From Lentzea sp. NEAU-D7 (GTDB lineage Bacteria; Actinomycetota; Actinomycetes; Mycobacteriales; Pseudonocardiaceae), in NCBI RefSeq assembly GCF_026242055.1, contig NZ_JAPJDL010000027.1, positions 1 to 64,000 of the forward strand: a stretch of DNA of 64,000 nucleotides, in the 5' to 3' direction. The notes under the pieces are model-generated. The model did not search any database and had not been told where the DNA came from. It saw nothing but the letters and a program-made list of their open reading frames with translations. Each line of letters starts with the position of its first letter. Within the stretch, counting starts at the first letter, position 1. The translations under genes were made by a program, and so were the position numbers. Shown here piece after piece: positions 1-8,025 of this stretch.

Positions 1-244
1 GGGGTGAGACGGGGGGCCGCGCGCCGGGCCGTGTCCAACGACACTGCCGGGCGCGCGAGGCTCCTCCATTGATCAGCTAGACTGTGCTGTACACCGATGA
101 AGGCTTGACGGCCGTTGACCGGTGTTTCCACCCACTCATCAGCGGCGTGACCATCACGCCGGGCCCGTCCTTGTGATCGGCACCGCGGTAGCTCGCGGGG
201 CAGCCTCGAGACGTGCCATGTCCCGGAGGTTTGTTTTGCCATCA

Positions 245-1792
245 ATGTCCGAAGGCCGTTCCGAGCGTGGGCAAAGCCGCAGGTCACCGCGGCGCCGCTC
301 GGGTCGCCAGGGCAATTCCTCGCGTCCGCAGCAGCGGGTCGAGGAACCGATCGTCGCCGAGCCGTTCGAGAGCACGCTGCCGGAAGGCCCGTTGCCCTCG
401 TTCGCTGAACTCGGCCTTGCCGACGCGCTGATCCGCTCGCTCGTCGCCAACGAAATCACCGAGCCGTTCCCGATCCAGGCGGCCACCCTTCCCGACGCCA
501 TGGCCGGCCGCGACATCCTCGGCCGTGGTCAGACCGGCTCCGGCAAGACGCTGGCGTTCGGTCTCGCGATGCTGTCCCGCCTCGCGGGCGGCCGTTCCGT
601 GCCTCACAAGCCGCGTGGCCTGATCCTCGTTCCGACCCGCGAGCTCGCGATGCAGGTGGAGACGGCGCTCATGCCGCACGCCCGCTCGCTGGGCCTGTGG
701 TGCCGCGTCGTCGTCGGCGGCACGTCGTTCCCGCGCCAGATCGATCACCTGCGCCGCGGCGTCGACCTGCTGATCGCCACGCCGGGCCGCCTGTCCGACC
801 ACGTCCGCCAGGGCACGTGCGACCTCGGCTCCGTCGAGATCACCGCGCTGGACGAGGCCGACCAGATGGCCGACATGGGCTTCATGCCCCAGGTCCGCGC
901 GATCCTCGACCTGACCCCGCAGGACGGGCAGCGCCTGCTGTTCTCCGCGACGCTCGACGGCGACGTGGACAAGCTGGTCCGCCAGTACCTGCACTCCCCG
1001 GTGACGCACTCGGTGGCCCCGGCCACGGCGAGCGTCACGACGATGGAGCACCACCTGCTGCTCGTGTCCGCTGAGGACAAGCAGAACGTGGTGACCGAGG
1101 TGGCCGCGCGCGAGGGCCGCACGATCATGTTCGTGCGCACCAAGCACCACGTCGACCGCCTGGCCAAGAAGCTCCGCTCGGTCGGCGTCCACGCCGGCGC
1201 GCTGCACGGCGGCAAGGCTCAGAGCGCGCGCACCCGCGTGCTCGGCGAGTTCCGCGAGGGCACCACCCCCGTGCTGATCGCCACCGACGTCGCCGCCCGC
1301 GGCATCCACGTCGACGACGTGTCCCTGGTCGTCCACGTCGACCCGCCCGCCGACCCGAAGGACTACCTGCACCGCGCCGGCCGCACGGCCCGCGCCGGTC
1401 AGTCCGGCACGGTCGTCACGCTGGTCACGCACGACCAGCGCCGCGCGGTCCAGGGCATGGCCGCGCGAGCGGGCATCCGTCCGGAGAGCACGAAGGTGCG
1501 CCCCGGCGACGACGACCTGGCCCGCATCACCGGCGCCCGCACGCCGTCCGGCGAGCCGATCATCGAACGCGAGAAGCCGGCCCGCCGCAGCAGTGGCTCC
1601 GGCCGTCGCTTCGGTGCCCCGGCCGCCGCCGGTGCCGCCCGCGGTGAGTACCGCGGTGGCTCCGGCCGTCGCACCGAGGGCGGCGAGTTCCGCGGTGGAC
1701 CGCGCCGTTCGGAGCGGACCGAGGGTGGTCGCGCGTTCGGGCGGACCGAGCGCGGCGCGGGTCGTCCGCGCCGGGCAGCTCCGCAGCACTGA
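245..1792 (+). CDS. DEAD-box ATP-dependent RNA helicase (RhlE/CsdA-like)
   Basis: ATP-dependent RNA helicase that should unwind or remodel RNA in the cytoplasm, for example in cold adaptation, ribosome assembly or mRNA decay. From this ATG (515 aa) the helicase motifs occur in order: Q motif (FPIQ, about residue 75), Walker A GQTGSGKT (95-102), PTRELA, DEAD (203-206), SAT (234-236), then the second RecA domain with ARGIHV and HRAGRTARAG. A basic, Arg/Ser-rich N-terminal arm and a C-terminal tail of GG/RR repeats (RGEYRGGSGRR-like) are typical RNA-binding extensions. The start is uncertain. GGAGG at 225-229 is 15 nt from this ATG but ideally spaced from an in-frame TTG at 236; the frame is open back to 122. 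A strong terminator follows the stop. Family assignment is firm; the exact cellular role is inferred. Confidence 0.93.
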   Translation: MSEGRSERGQSRRSPRRRSGRQGNSSRPQQRVEEPIVAEPFESTLPEGPLPSFAELGLADALIRSLVANEITEPFPIQAATLPDAMAGRDILGRGQTGSGKTLAFGLAMLSRLAGGRSVPHKPRGLILVPTRELAMQVETALMPHARSLGLWCRVVVGGTSFPRQIDHLRRGVDLLIATPGRLSDHVRQGTCDLGSVEITALDEADQMADMGFMPQVRAILDLTPQDGQRLLFSATLDGDVDKLVRQYLHSPVTHSVAPATASVTTMEHHLLLVSAEDKQNVVTEVAAREGRTIMFVRTKHHVDRLAKKLRSVGVHAGALHGGKAQSARTRVLGEFREGTTPVLIATDVAARGIHVDDVSLVVHVDPPADPKDYLHRAGRTARAGQSGTVVTLVTHDQRRAVQGMAARAGIRPESTKVRPGDDDLARITGARTPSGEPIIEREKPARRSSGSGRRFGAPAAAGAARGEYRGGSGRRTEGGEFRGGPRRSERTEGGRAFGRTERGAGRPRRAAPQH

Positions 1793-1813
1793 GCTTGATC
1801 TGATCGACGGTGG

Positions 1814-1843
1814 AGGCCGCTTCCCTTTCGGGAGGCGGCCTTT
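1814..1843 (+). terminator. Intrinsic terminator of the helicase gene
   Basis: A 12-bp stem (left arm 1814-1825, right arm 1830-1841) with a TTTC tetraloop and one G-T wobble is followed by a short T run, 21 bp after the helicase stop codon. It is the expected rho-independent terminator. Confidence 0.8.
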
Positions 1844-1852
1844 GCCGTGTCT

Positions 1853-2083
1853 GAGGCCGAGTTGTCCGCAGGAGGCGGCCTTCGACACCGCTCAACGGTT
1901 CCGTGGTCAGCGGCAGAGGCTGCCTTCCTCGTTGTGGGAACGGCCTTCACCACACAGGCCTCCGAGCCACACTCCGAGCCGCCCGCGAACAAGATGCGCG
2001 CGTCTCCTCGGCGACGGTTGTCCTGATCGCTGGTCGGGGCTGCCTCCCGCACGGTGGCCTTCGCCGGCGAGGCCGAGTTGTCC
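1853..2083. repeat. Degenerate direct repeats in gene-free spacer
   Basis: The 15-mer GAGGCCGAGTTGTCC occurs at 1853-1867 and again at 2069-2083. Between and around the copies there are degenerate variants of GGAGGCGGCCTTC (at 1831 and 1872, and GAGGCTGCCTTCC near 1917). I find no convincing gene from 1793 to 2411: open frames here lack Shine-Dalgarno sites and family similarity. The spacer looks like decayed repetitive sequence followed by the phased 20-bp array. Confidence 0.5.
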
Positions 2084-2180
2084 ACAGATCGGTGAGCGGT
2101 GGGTTGACAGGCGCGAATCGTCGCTAGGTTGAGTGGAGGTTGGTGGTCAGCCCCCTGGGTGGGCGGGGCCTGAGCGGCGG

Positions 2181-2400
2181 TTGGTTTTGTTTGCGCGACG
2201 GTTAGTTCGCCAGCGCAGTGGTTGGCTCGCCTGCACAACGGTCGGCTCGCCAGCACAGCGACTAGCTCGCCAGCACAGCGGTTAGCTCGCCAACGCAGCG
2301 GTCAGTTCGCCAACGCAGCGGTCAGTTCGCCAACGCAGCGGTCGGCTCGCCAGCACAGCGACTAGCTCGCCAGCACAGCGGTCGGCTCGCCTGCGGCACG
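2181..2400. repeat. Phased 20-bp tandem repeat array (10-11 units)
   Basis: Eleven consecutive 20-bp units begin at 2181, 2201, 2221 and so on to 2381; the first is strongly degenerate. The core is TCGCCA(A/G)C(G/A)CAGCG preceded by G-T/A-C/T-A/G-G-C/T. Units 2301 and 2321 are identical, and the 40-bp pair at 2241-2280 recurs exactly at 2341-2380, so there is a higher-order duplication of 100 bp. The period of 20 is not a multiple of three, which argues against coding. The array ends 11 bp before the start of the MFS gene, so it occupies that gene's promoter or 5' leader region. Confidence 0.9.
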
Positions 2401-2411
2401 TAGGGTGTCGC

Positions 2412-3590
2412 ATGGGGCGGAACTGGTACCTGCTGTGGAGCGGTAGCGCCATCTCGGCGTTGGGGGACGGCATCTTCCTGGCGGCGCTTCCGTTGCTCGC
2501 CGCGACCATCACGCAGGATCCGAAGCTGATCGCCGGCGTGAGCTTCTTCGGCGCGCTTCCCTGGCTGCTGGCCGCGCTGCCGGCCGGGGCGGCGGCGGAT
2601 CGGTATGACGGCAGGCGCCTTCTGCTGGTGGCGTTGTGGGTTCAGTGCGTGCTCATGGGCTTGCTTGCCGCATTCCATAGCCAGCACATCGCGTTTGTGT
2701 ACGGCATGGCCTTTTTGATCGGTACGGCTGCGAACGTGCCACGGGCCGTGGGGCAGCCGCTCATCAAGGCCACCGTGGAGAACCATCTGCTGGAGCGTGC
2801 GAACGGTCGGTTGTTCGCCTCGCAGGCGGTTGCATTGCAGTTCGTGGGGCCGCCGGTGGGTGGGCTGCTGTTCGCGATCGCTGTGCCTGTGCCGTTCTGG
2901 GTCAACGCGCTGACGTTCGCTATCGCGGCGTTGCTGGTCACCAGGATGCGTACGGAACGCAAGGAGCCGACGGGTAGACCGCGAGTCAGGGAAGGCTTGC
3001 GGTGGTTGGTTAAGCACGAGGCGTTGAGGGTTATCACGGTTGTGTCGGCGACGACGAATCTGTGCATTGCGATGACCATGGCGACGTTGGTGTTGTTCGC
3101 GCAGCAACGGCTCGGGGTGACCGGTGCTGGGTTCGGCGTCTTCCTGGCCACGCTGGCGTGCGGCGGTGTTGCGGGCGGGTTGCTCGCCGAGCGGTTGCTC
3201 TCGCGGTACCGGAACACGGTCGCGGTCACGGTGGTGCTGATTCCGTTGATGTGGCTGGGAATCGCCACGGTTGCCCGCGACCTCGTGACGGTCGCTGTGT
3301 TCGCGGTGGTGAGTTCGTTCTGCACGGCGGTGTGGGGTGTGGCTACAGCCAGCTTCCGGCAGCGGGTGGTGCCCACGGAGCTGCTTGGTCGCGTCAGCAG
3401 TGCGCAGACGCTGATCACCTGGGGTGTTCAGCCCGTCGGGGCGCTGCTGGGCGGGCTGACGGCGGACTGGTTCGGGCTGCTGGCGCCCTGGTACGTCGCC
3501 GTGGCGCTCCGCACCGCGGTGGGGCTTCTCAGCCTGAAGTCACTGCGCACGCACTGGGCAGCACCGGACCGGTGGACTCATGCGGCATGA
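2412..3590 (+). CDS. MFS transporter (EntS/antibiotic exporter-like)
   Basis: Twelve-helix major facilitator superfamily permease of 392 aa, likely an efflux protein in the cytoplasmic membrane. The N-terminus opens directly with a hydrophobic helix (WYLLWSGSAISALGDGIF), a layout typical of EntS-like MFS_3 exporters. A loop after the second helix carries ADRYDGRRLL, the classical MFS motif A position, and a Lys/Arg-rich cytoplasmic loop (about residues 178-200) separates the two six-helix halves. ATG at 2412 is preceded by TAGGGTG at a workable distance. The substrate cannot be read from sequence. The 20-bp array directly upstream could affect its expression. Confidence 0.88.
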   Translation: MGRNWYLLWSGSAISALGDGIFLAALPLLAATITQDPKLIAGVSFFGALPWLLAALPAGAAADRYDGRRLLLVALWVQCVLMGLLAAFHSQHIAFVYGMAFLIGTAANVPRAVGQPLIKATVENHLLERANGRLFASQAVALQFVGPPVGGLLFAIAVPVPFWVNALTFAIAALLVTRMRTERKEPTGRPRVREGLRWLVKHEALRVITVVSATTNLCIAMTMATLVLFAQQRLGVTGAGFGVFLATLACGGVAGGLLAERLLSRYRNTVAVTVVLIPLMWLGIATVARDLVTVAVFAVVSSFCTAVWGVATASFRQRVVPTELLGRVSSAQTLITWGVQPVGALLGGLTADWFGLLAPWYVAVALRTAVGLLSLKSLRTHWAAPDRWTHAA

Positions 3591-3624
3591 GCGCGGAGTC
3601 CACCGGTGGCGCGAAGAGAGCTGT

Positions 3625-4833
3625 CTAGCTGTTCGCGGGAGCGATGTCCGCTACCGGGCCCACCACGATGATCGCCGGCGGACGCACCTCCCAGGCCTTC
3701 ACGTCCGCGCCCAGGGTGTCCAAAGTGGACCGGTAGACGCGCTGGGACGCCGTGCTGCCCTCCTGGATCACGGCGACAGGCGTCGAGCCGGGGCGGCCTG
3801 CCATCAACGCCGTGGCGAACGCACCGGCCCGTTCTACCGCCATCATCAGCACGACGGTGCCTCGAAGGCGTGCGATCGCGGGCCAGTCGACGAGAGAGCG
3901 CGGGTCGTCCGGTGCGACGTGACCGGAGACGACGACTACCTCGTGCGCCACGCCTCGGTGCGTCACCGGCACACCTGCCAATGCGGGCACACCGAACGCC
4001 GACGTCACGCCCGGCACCACGGTCACCGGGATCCCGGCCTCCGCGCAGGCCAGCAGTTCCTCGAAACCGCGGCCGAAGACGTACGGGTCGCCGCCCTTGA
4101 GCCGGACGACGAACTTGCCCTCCTTGGCGCGATCGATCAGCGTCTGGTTGATGAACTCCTGCGTCGCCGCGCGGCCGTAGGGGATCTTCGCCGCGTCCAC
4201 GACCTCGACGTGCGCGGGCAGGTCCTCCAGCAGCTCACGCGGCGCGAGCCGGTCCGCGACGACCACGTCCGCGTGCGCCAGCAAGCGCTTGCCCTTGACG
4301 GTGATCAGCTCGGGGTCACCGGGGCCGCCACCGACCAGGGCGACACCGACAGGCGGCGCGGCCTGGTCCGCGATGCGGCCGTCGCGCAACGCCGCCATGA
4401 GTCCGTCCCGCACCGAGGCCGACCGGCGGTGCTCACCACCCGCGAGCACACCGATCAGCATGCCGTCGTGCATGCCGGAGGCCGGTGTGACGGCCGTGCC
4501 CTCTACGGCGATGTCCGCGCGCACGCAGAACACACGCTGTGAGAGCGCTTCTTCACCGATCTGCGTGTTCACCTCGATGTCGGACGTGCACGCCACCACG
4601 TACCACGCGCCCTCGACGTCACCGGCCTCGAAAAGCCTCTGGTGCCACGTCAGCTCTCCCGCGTCGACCATGCCCTGCACGGCGGGGGTGACGGACGGCG
4701 ACACGAGCTCGACGACGGCGCCGGAGGCGATCAGGCGAGGTAGACGGCGCTGCGCGACCGTGCCACCGCCGACCACGAGGACGCGCCGGCCCCGGAGGTC
4801 GAGGCCGGCCAGGTAGTGCTGTTCAAAGGGCAT
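3625..4833 (-). CDS. cysG: Siroheme synthase / uroporphyrinogen-III C-methyltransferase fusion
   Basis: Bifunctional enzyme at the branch from uroporphyrinogen III to siroheme and cobalamin. The N-terminal third (from LRGRRVLVVGGGTVAQRRL) is the NAD-binding precorrin-2 dehydrogenase/ferrochelatase domain. The C-terminal two thirds is the SAM-dependent SUMT domain, with VGGGPGDPELIT, VVADRL, the intact catalytic loop RLKGGDPYVFGRG, and VVPGVTSAF. The two domains are joined as in CysG, but the linker is short and the protein (402 aa) is smaller than E. coli CysG (457 aa). I start at MPFEQHYLAG, because the six extra residues upstream have no ribosome-binding support. Its intact GGDP loop contrasts with the damaged loops in the B12 operon at 8.0-11.1 kb. 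The gene could equally be labelled cobA. Confidence 0.92.
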   Translation of the reverse strand: MPFEQHYLAGLDLRGRRVLVVGGGTVAQRRLPRLIASGAVVELVSPSVTPAVQGMVDAGELTWHQRLFEAGDVEGAWYVVACTSDIEVNTQIGEEALSQRVFCVRADIAVEGTAVTPASGMHDGMLIGVLAGGEHRRSASVRDGLMAALRDGRIADQAAPPVGVALVGGGPGDPELITVKGKRLLAHADVVVADRLAPRELLEDLPAHVEVVDAAKIPYGRAATQEFINQTLIDRAKEGKFVVRLKGGDPYVFGRGFEELLACAEAGIPVTVVPGVTSAFGVPALAGVPVTHRGVAHEVVVVSGHVAPDDPRSLVDWPAIARLRGTVVLMMAVERAGAFATALMAGRPGSTPVAVIQEGSTASQRVYRSTLDTLGADVKAWEVRPPAIIVVGPVADIAPANS

Positions 4834-4884
4834 GCGTAGAAGCATCCACACGGGACACGCCGTGTCCAGCCGAAGGGAACATGG

Positions 4885-5598
4885 TCACACGGACAGCAGC
4901 TCGAAAGAAGTGGCCAGCACGCCTCCGAAGCGCTCGCCGACCGCTTCTGCCATCGAACGGAGGAACGGCTCCGGGTCCGCCATGTCGCCGCTCAACGCCT
5001 CCAGGTACGCCTTGTGCGCGCGCAGAGAGGCCACCGAGGCGTCGAACGAGTCGGTGATGTCCACGGCGTGCGTCGCCAACGGCGAGGACGCCGCCGCCAC
5101 GTACTTCACGCCTTCCCACTTCTCCAGGCCGAGCTCCGGGAAGATCCACCGGTTGCCCGCGTCCCTGACCGCGTCGACGGCGGCGCGGCCGACGGCGATG
5201 TGGTCCGCCATGTTCAGGCCACCGCCGGGCCAGGTCTCGCGGTAGTTGCCGGTGATCACGAACTCCGGCCGGTGGCGGCGGATGGCGGCCGCGATGTCAC
5301 GCCGCAGCGGGATGCCGTACTCGATGGTGCCGTCCGGGTGGTCCAGGAACTCGACCTCGGTCACGCCGACGGCCGCGCAGGAAGCGATCTGCTCCTCGAC
5401 CCGCAACGGCGCGCAGACGGCCGGTTCCATCGAGTCGATGCCGTTCTCACCACGGCACGCGAGCAGGTACCTGATGTTCTTGCCTTGGGCGGTCCAACGC
5501 GCGATGGCGCCCGCACCGCCGTACTCCATGTCATCGGGATGAGCGACGACGACCAGAGCGCTCGACCAGTCTTCGGGCACAGGTTCCAGATCAGCCAT
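4885..5598 (-). CDS. PIG-L (LmbE-type) deacetylase family protein
   Basis: Zinc-dependent N-acetylglucosaminyl-type deacetylase fold, 237 aa from the ATG at MADLEPVPEDW. The diagnostic metal-binding AHPDD motif lies near residue 20 (VVVAHPDDMEYGGAG), and NMADH about two thirds along supplies a further metal-ligand His. In actinomycetes this family includes MshB and Mca of the mycothiol pathway and deacetylases of glycopeptide and sugar metabolites. The protein is shorter than typical MshB (about 290 aa), so I do not assign it to mycothiol synthesis. It sits between cysG and a secreted protease, with no obvious operon partner. Confidence 0.85.
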   Translation of the reverse strand: MADLEPVPEDWSSALVVVAHPDDMEYGGAGAIARWTAQGKNIRYLLACRGENGIDSMEPAVCAPLRVEEQIASCAAVGVTEVEFLDHPDGTIEYGIPLRRDIAAAIRRHRPEFVITGNYRETWPGGGLNMADHIAVGRAAVDAVRDAGNRWIFPELGLEKWEGVKYVAAASSPLATHAVDITDSFDASVASLRAHKAYLEALSGDMADPEPFLRSMAEAVGERFGGVLATSFELLSV

Positions 5599-5646
5599 GC
5601 GTGCAGGGTGCGCGCCGGAGCACGCACCCTGCAACACAAACGCGGC

Positions 5647-6423
5647 TTACAGCTGAGCGGTGATCACGTCGTAGTAGGTGGCGATGCGGCCGTACACGCC
5701 GGGGTAACCGGCGGCGGCGCAGCCACGGCCCCACGAGGTGTCACCGATGAGCTTGCCGCCGAACACCAGCGGGCCACCGGAGTCGCCCTGGCAGGTGTCC
5801 ACGCCGCCCTGCGGGAAGCCGGCGCACACCATCGAGGAGTTGCTGTACTGCGAGTACGCGGTCTTGCAGGTCGCGTCCGAGGTCAGCGGCACGTTGGCCT
5901 TGAGCAGGTAGCGCGAGGCGGAACCACCGGAGGAGGTGGTGCCCCAGCCGAGGATCAGCGCCGAGTTGCCCGCCGCGTAGAGCGCGGTGTCGGACGGCGT
6001 GGCCAGCGGCAGGGTGGCCGAGCTGATGTTGCGGTCCAGCGTCAGCACGGCGACGTCGAAGCCGGACGTCGCGGTGCGGTAGCTCGGGTGGACCCAGATG
6101 CGGGTGACGCTCGCGACGGTGCCCGCGGTGCTCTGCTTGTCGTCACGTCCGTGCACGACGCGCGTGCTGGAGGCCGAGCGGCCGGACACGCAGTGGGCGG
6201 CCGTGACGACCTTGTTGGCCTTCACGAGCGTTCCACCGCAGAACTGCGATCCGGAGGTCGACGCCAGGTAGACGACCCACGGATAGGTCGAGGTGCTCGC
6301 CCGCGTGCCACCGACGATCATCGGCGACACGTCCCCGGCGTTGGCCGCGGGGGCGACGAAGAAGATGCTCGCGAGAGCGGACACCACGACGGACACGATC
6401 AGGCGATGCAGGGTTTTCGCCAT
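5647..6423 (-). CDS. Secreted trypsin-like serine protease (S1)
   Basis: Extracellular chymotrypsin-fold endopeptidase, 258 aa from MAKTLHRLIV, supported by GGAAGGA about 10 nt upstream. A Sec signal peptide (about residues 1-29, ending AANA) is followed by a very short propeptide and the activation site IVGG. Catalytic triad: His in TAAHC, Asp in FDVAVL, Ser in GDSGGP. The Asp in DTCQGDSGG, six residues before the Ser, predicts trypsin-like Arg/Lys specificity. Six Cys residues sit at usual S1 disulfide positions. It is one of three S1 paralogues in this window (others at 20.5 and 24.2 kb). Confidence 0.95.
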   Translation of the reverse strand: MAKTLHRLIVSVVVSALASIFFVAPAANAGDVSPMIVGGTRASTSTYPWVVYLASTSGSQFCGGTLVKANKVVTAAHCVSGRSASSTRVVHGRDDKQSTAGTVASVTRIWVHPSYRTATSGFDVAVLTLDRNISSATLPLATPSDTALYAAGNSALILGWGTTSSGGSASRYLLKANVPLTSDATCKTAYSQYSNSSMVCAGFPQGGVDTCQGDSGGPLVFGGKLIGDTSWGRGCAAAGYPGVYGRIATYYDVITAQL

Positions 6424-6547
6424 GTTGCCAGTCCTTCCCGATGACACTGTGTGTGCAGGGTGTACAGCGACAGCACACACAGCGTCACGGGCGGAGATTC
6501 AGCAGCACAACCGCCTTTTGTCTGTTCAGGGCGGTTTGACTTTTGAC

Positions 6548-7924
6548 TTACTTCTTTTCGATTCCGCGAGCGTCGAAAACAGATCGGACGGATGCTGCGG
6601 CCGTGTCACCGTAAAGTTTCCTGGCGGTTTCGACGGTCACCGTGGCGGCCCGCGCGAAGTCCGTCGTGGGCGAGTACGAGAACTGCGCCTCCAGCACGAT
6701 CTTCGCCGACTTGTCCCGGCCGAACTTCTGGTAGATGTCCCACAGGGCCCGCGACCAGATCTGACCGTCGAAGTGCACCTCGCCCTTGCGGTCGGCGTAC
6801 TTCAGGTCGGTGTCGGTGCGACGCAGGCAGTGCGGCGTCTCGGTCGTGTAGGACGTGGCGTCCCAGTCCATGATGCACGCCAGCGGGACCGTCGCCGTGT
6901 CCTTGGCGTCCGCGGAGGACATGATCAACGCCCACCAGTCGCCGAAGCCCTCGCCGATCGAGCCGCCCTCGACGCTGGAGCCGAAGCCGGGCACCTGGGC
7001 GTCCTGGATCGCGTGGCCGAGCTCGTGCCACACCACCTCGACGTCCTCGGCGTCGTCCACCCCGCCCGTGCCGAACGTGATCTGGTCCTTGTTCGGGTCG
7101 TAGAACGAGTTGTCCGCGGTCAGGCCGAGCGTGGTGATCTTCTGCGACTCGTTGTTGACGTTCTTGAAGCCGAGGCTCTGGATGTACTTCTGCGACTCCG
7201 TGACGCCCCAGTAGGCGTTGACCTGCTCGAAGAGGTCGTTGGAGCGCGTGTACTCGAACTTGTTGCCCTTGTTGTAGGCGAGCTTGCTCTTGGCACCGGT
7301 CAGCTGGGCGTAGCTGCCCCTGAGGTAGCCGGAACCGTCCAGGTTGGACAGGGTGACCGACCTGTACGCGGCGGCGGGCACCGCCGAGTCGGCGTCGTCG
7401 CCGTCGGTGAGGTTCTGGTTCTGCTGCGACGACACGGGGTTCGGGCTGAACACCTTGCCGGTGCCGTCCGCGTGCTTGACCAGGCTCTCGGTCCTGACGA
7501 CGGCACCGGACTCCGCGTGCACCAGCGTGCGCTCGGATCCCTTGCCGCTGTCGGAGATCACCTCGTAGACGAGCCCGGTGCCGGGCAGCACCTTCAGGCT
7601 CGCGCCTTCGGGAGCACCGGCGGACTTCGCCCTGGCGTCCTCGGCGGACACCGCGGGCGTGACGTCGACCGAGCCGACGGGCAGCCGGCCGTCGTCCACG
7701 GTCTTCTCGCCTGTCGACTTGTCCACGTGCTCGACGTAGTACGCGCCCAGCACCGGCTTGCCGTCGTAGGTCTGTTCGTACCAGGTGTGCGTGGCGGTCA
7801 GCGAGTCGCGAACTGCCAGCAGCCGCAGGCCTTCCGCGGGCGCGGCGGCCTGGGCGCTGATCGTCAGCAGGGACAGTGCGACGCCGGCGGTGCAGGCGAC
7901 AGCGACGAGACGACGGGCTCTCAT
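6548..7924 (-). CDS. Secreted gluzincin metalloprotease (M4/M36-like) with propeptide
   Basis: Zinc endopeptidase exported by a signal peptide (MRARRLVAVACTAG to SAQAA). Residues about 30-160 form an FTP/PepSY-like propeptide. The catalytic half contains HELGH in VVWHELGHAIQDAQ and the downstream Glu ligand in GEGFGDWW, the HExxH plus GExxxD pattern of thermolysin/fungalysin-type gluzincins. At 458 aa it matches actinobacterial M36-like proteases and has no extra C-terminal binding domain. It probably acts in nutrient scavenging beside the neighbouring trypsin gene. The precise MEROPS family (M4 or M36) cannot be settled by eye. Confidence 0.87.
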   Translation of the reverse strand: MRARRLVAVACTAGVALSLLTISAQAAAPAEGLRLLAVRDSLTATHTWYEQTYDGKPVLGAYYVEHVDKSTGEKTVDDGRLPVGSVDVTPAVSAEDARAKSAGAPEGASLKVLPGTGLVYEVISDSGKGSERTLVHAESGAVVRTESLVKHADGTGKVFSPNPVSSQQNQNLTDGDDADSAVPAAAYRSVTLSNLDGSGYLRGSYAQLTGAKSKLAYNKGNKFEYTRSNDLFEQVNAYWGVTESQKYIQSLGFKNVNNESQKITTLGLTADNSFYDPNKDQITFGTGGVDDAEDVEVVWHELGHAIQDAQVPGFGSSVEGGSIGEGFGDWWALIMSSADAKDTATVPLACIMDWDATSYTTETPHCLRRTDTDLKYADRKGEVHFDGQIWSRALWDIYQKFGRDKSAKIVLEAQFSYSPTTDFARAATVTVETARKLYGDTAAASVRSVFDARGIEKK

Positions 7925-8025
7925 GCCGGTCTCCAGTGCATTCGGGCCCGGGCAGGGTGGGCCGTGTGCATGGCGACGCTAATCGGCAAAACTTCGACGG
8001 AGACCCTACGAAAGAAGGAAAAACA

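Noticed and set aside
284-1888. Long minus-strand open frame (534 codons) opposite the helicase
   Set aside because: It is the antisense shadow of a high-GC gene: composition is Arg/Gly/Ala/His-rich without recognisable domains, and the plus-strand frame is a complete helicase.
2181-2400. CRISPR-like array
   Set aside because: Units are contiguous 20-bp tandem repeats with no unique spacers, and there are no cas genes nearby.
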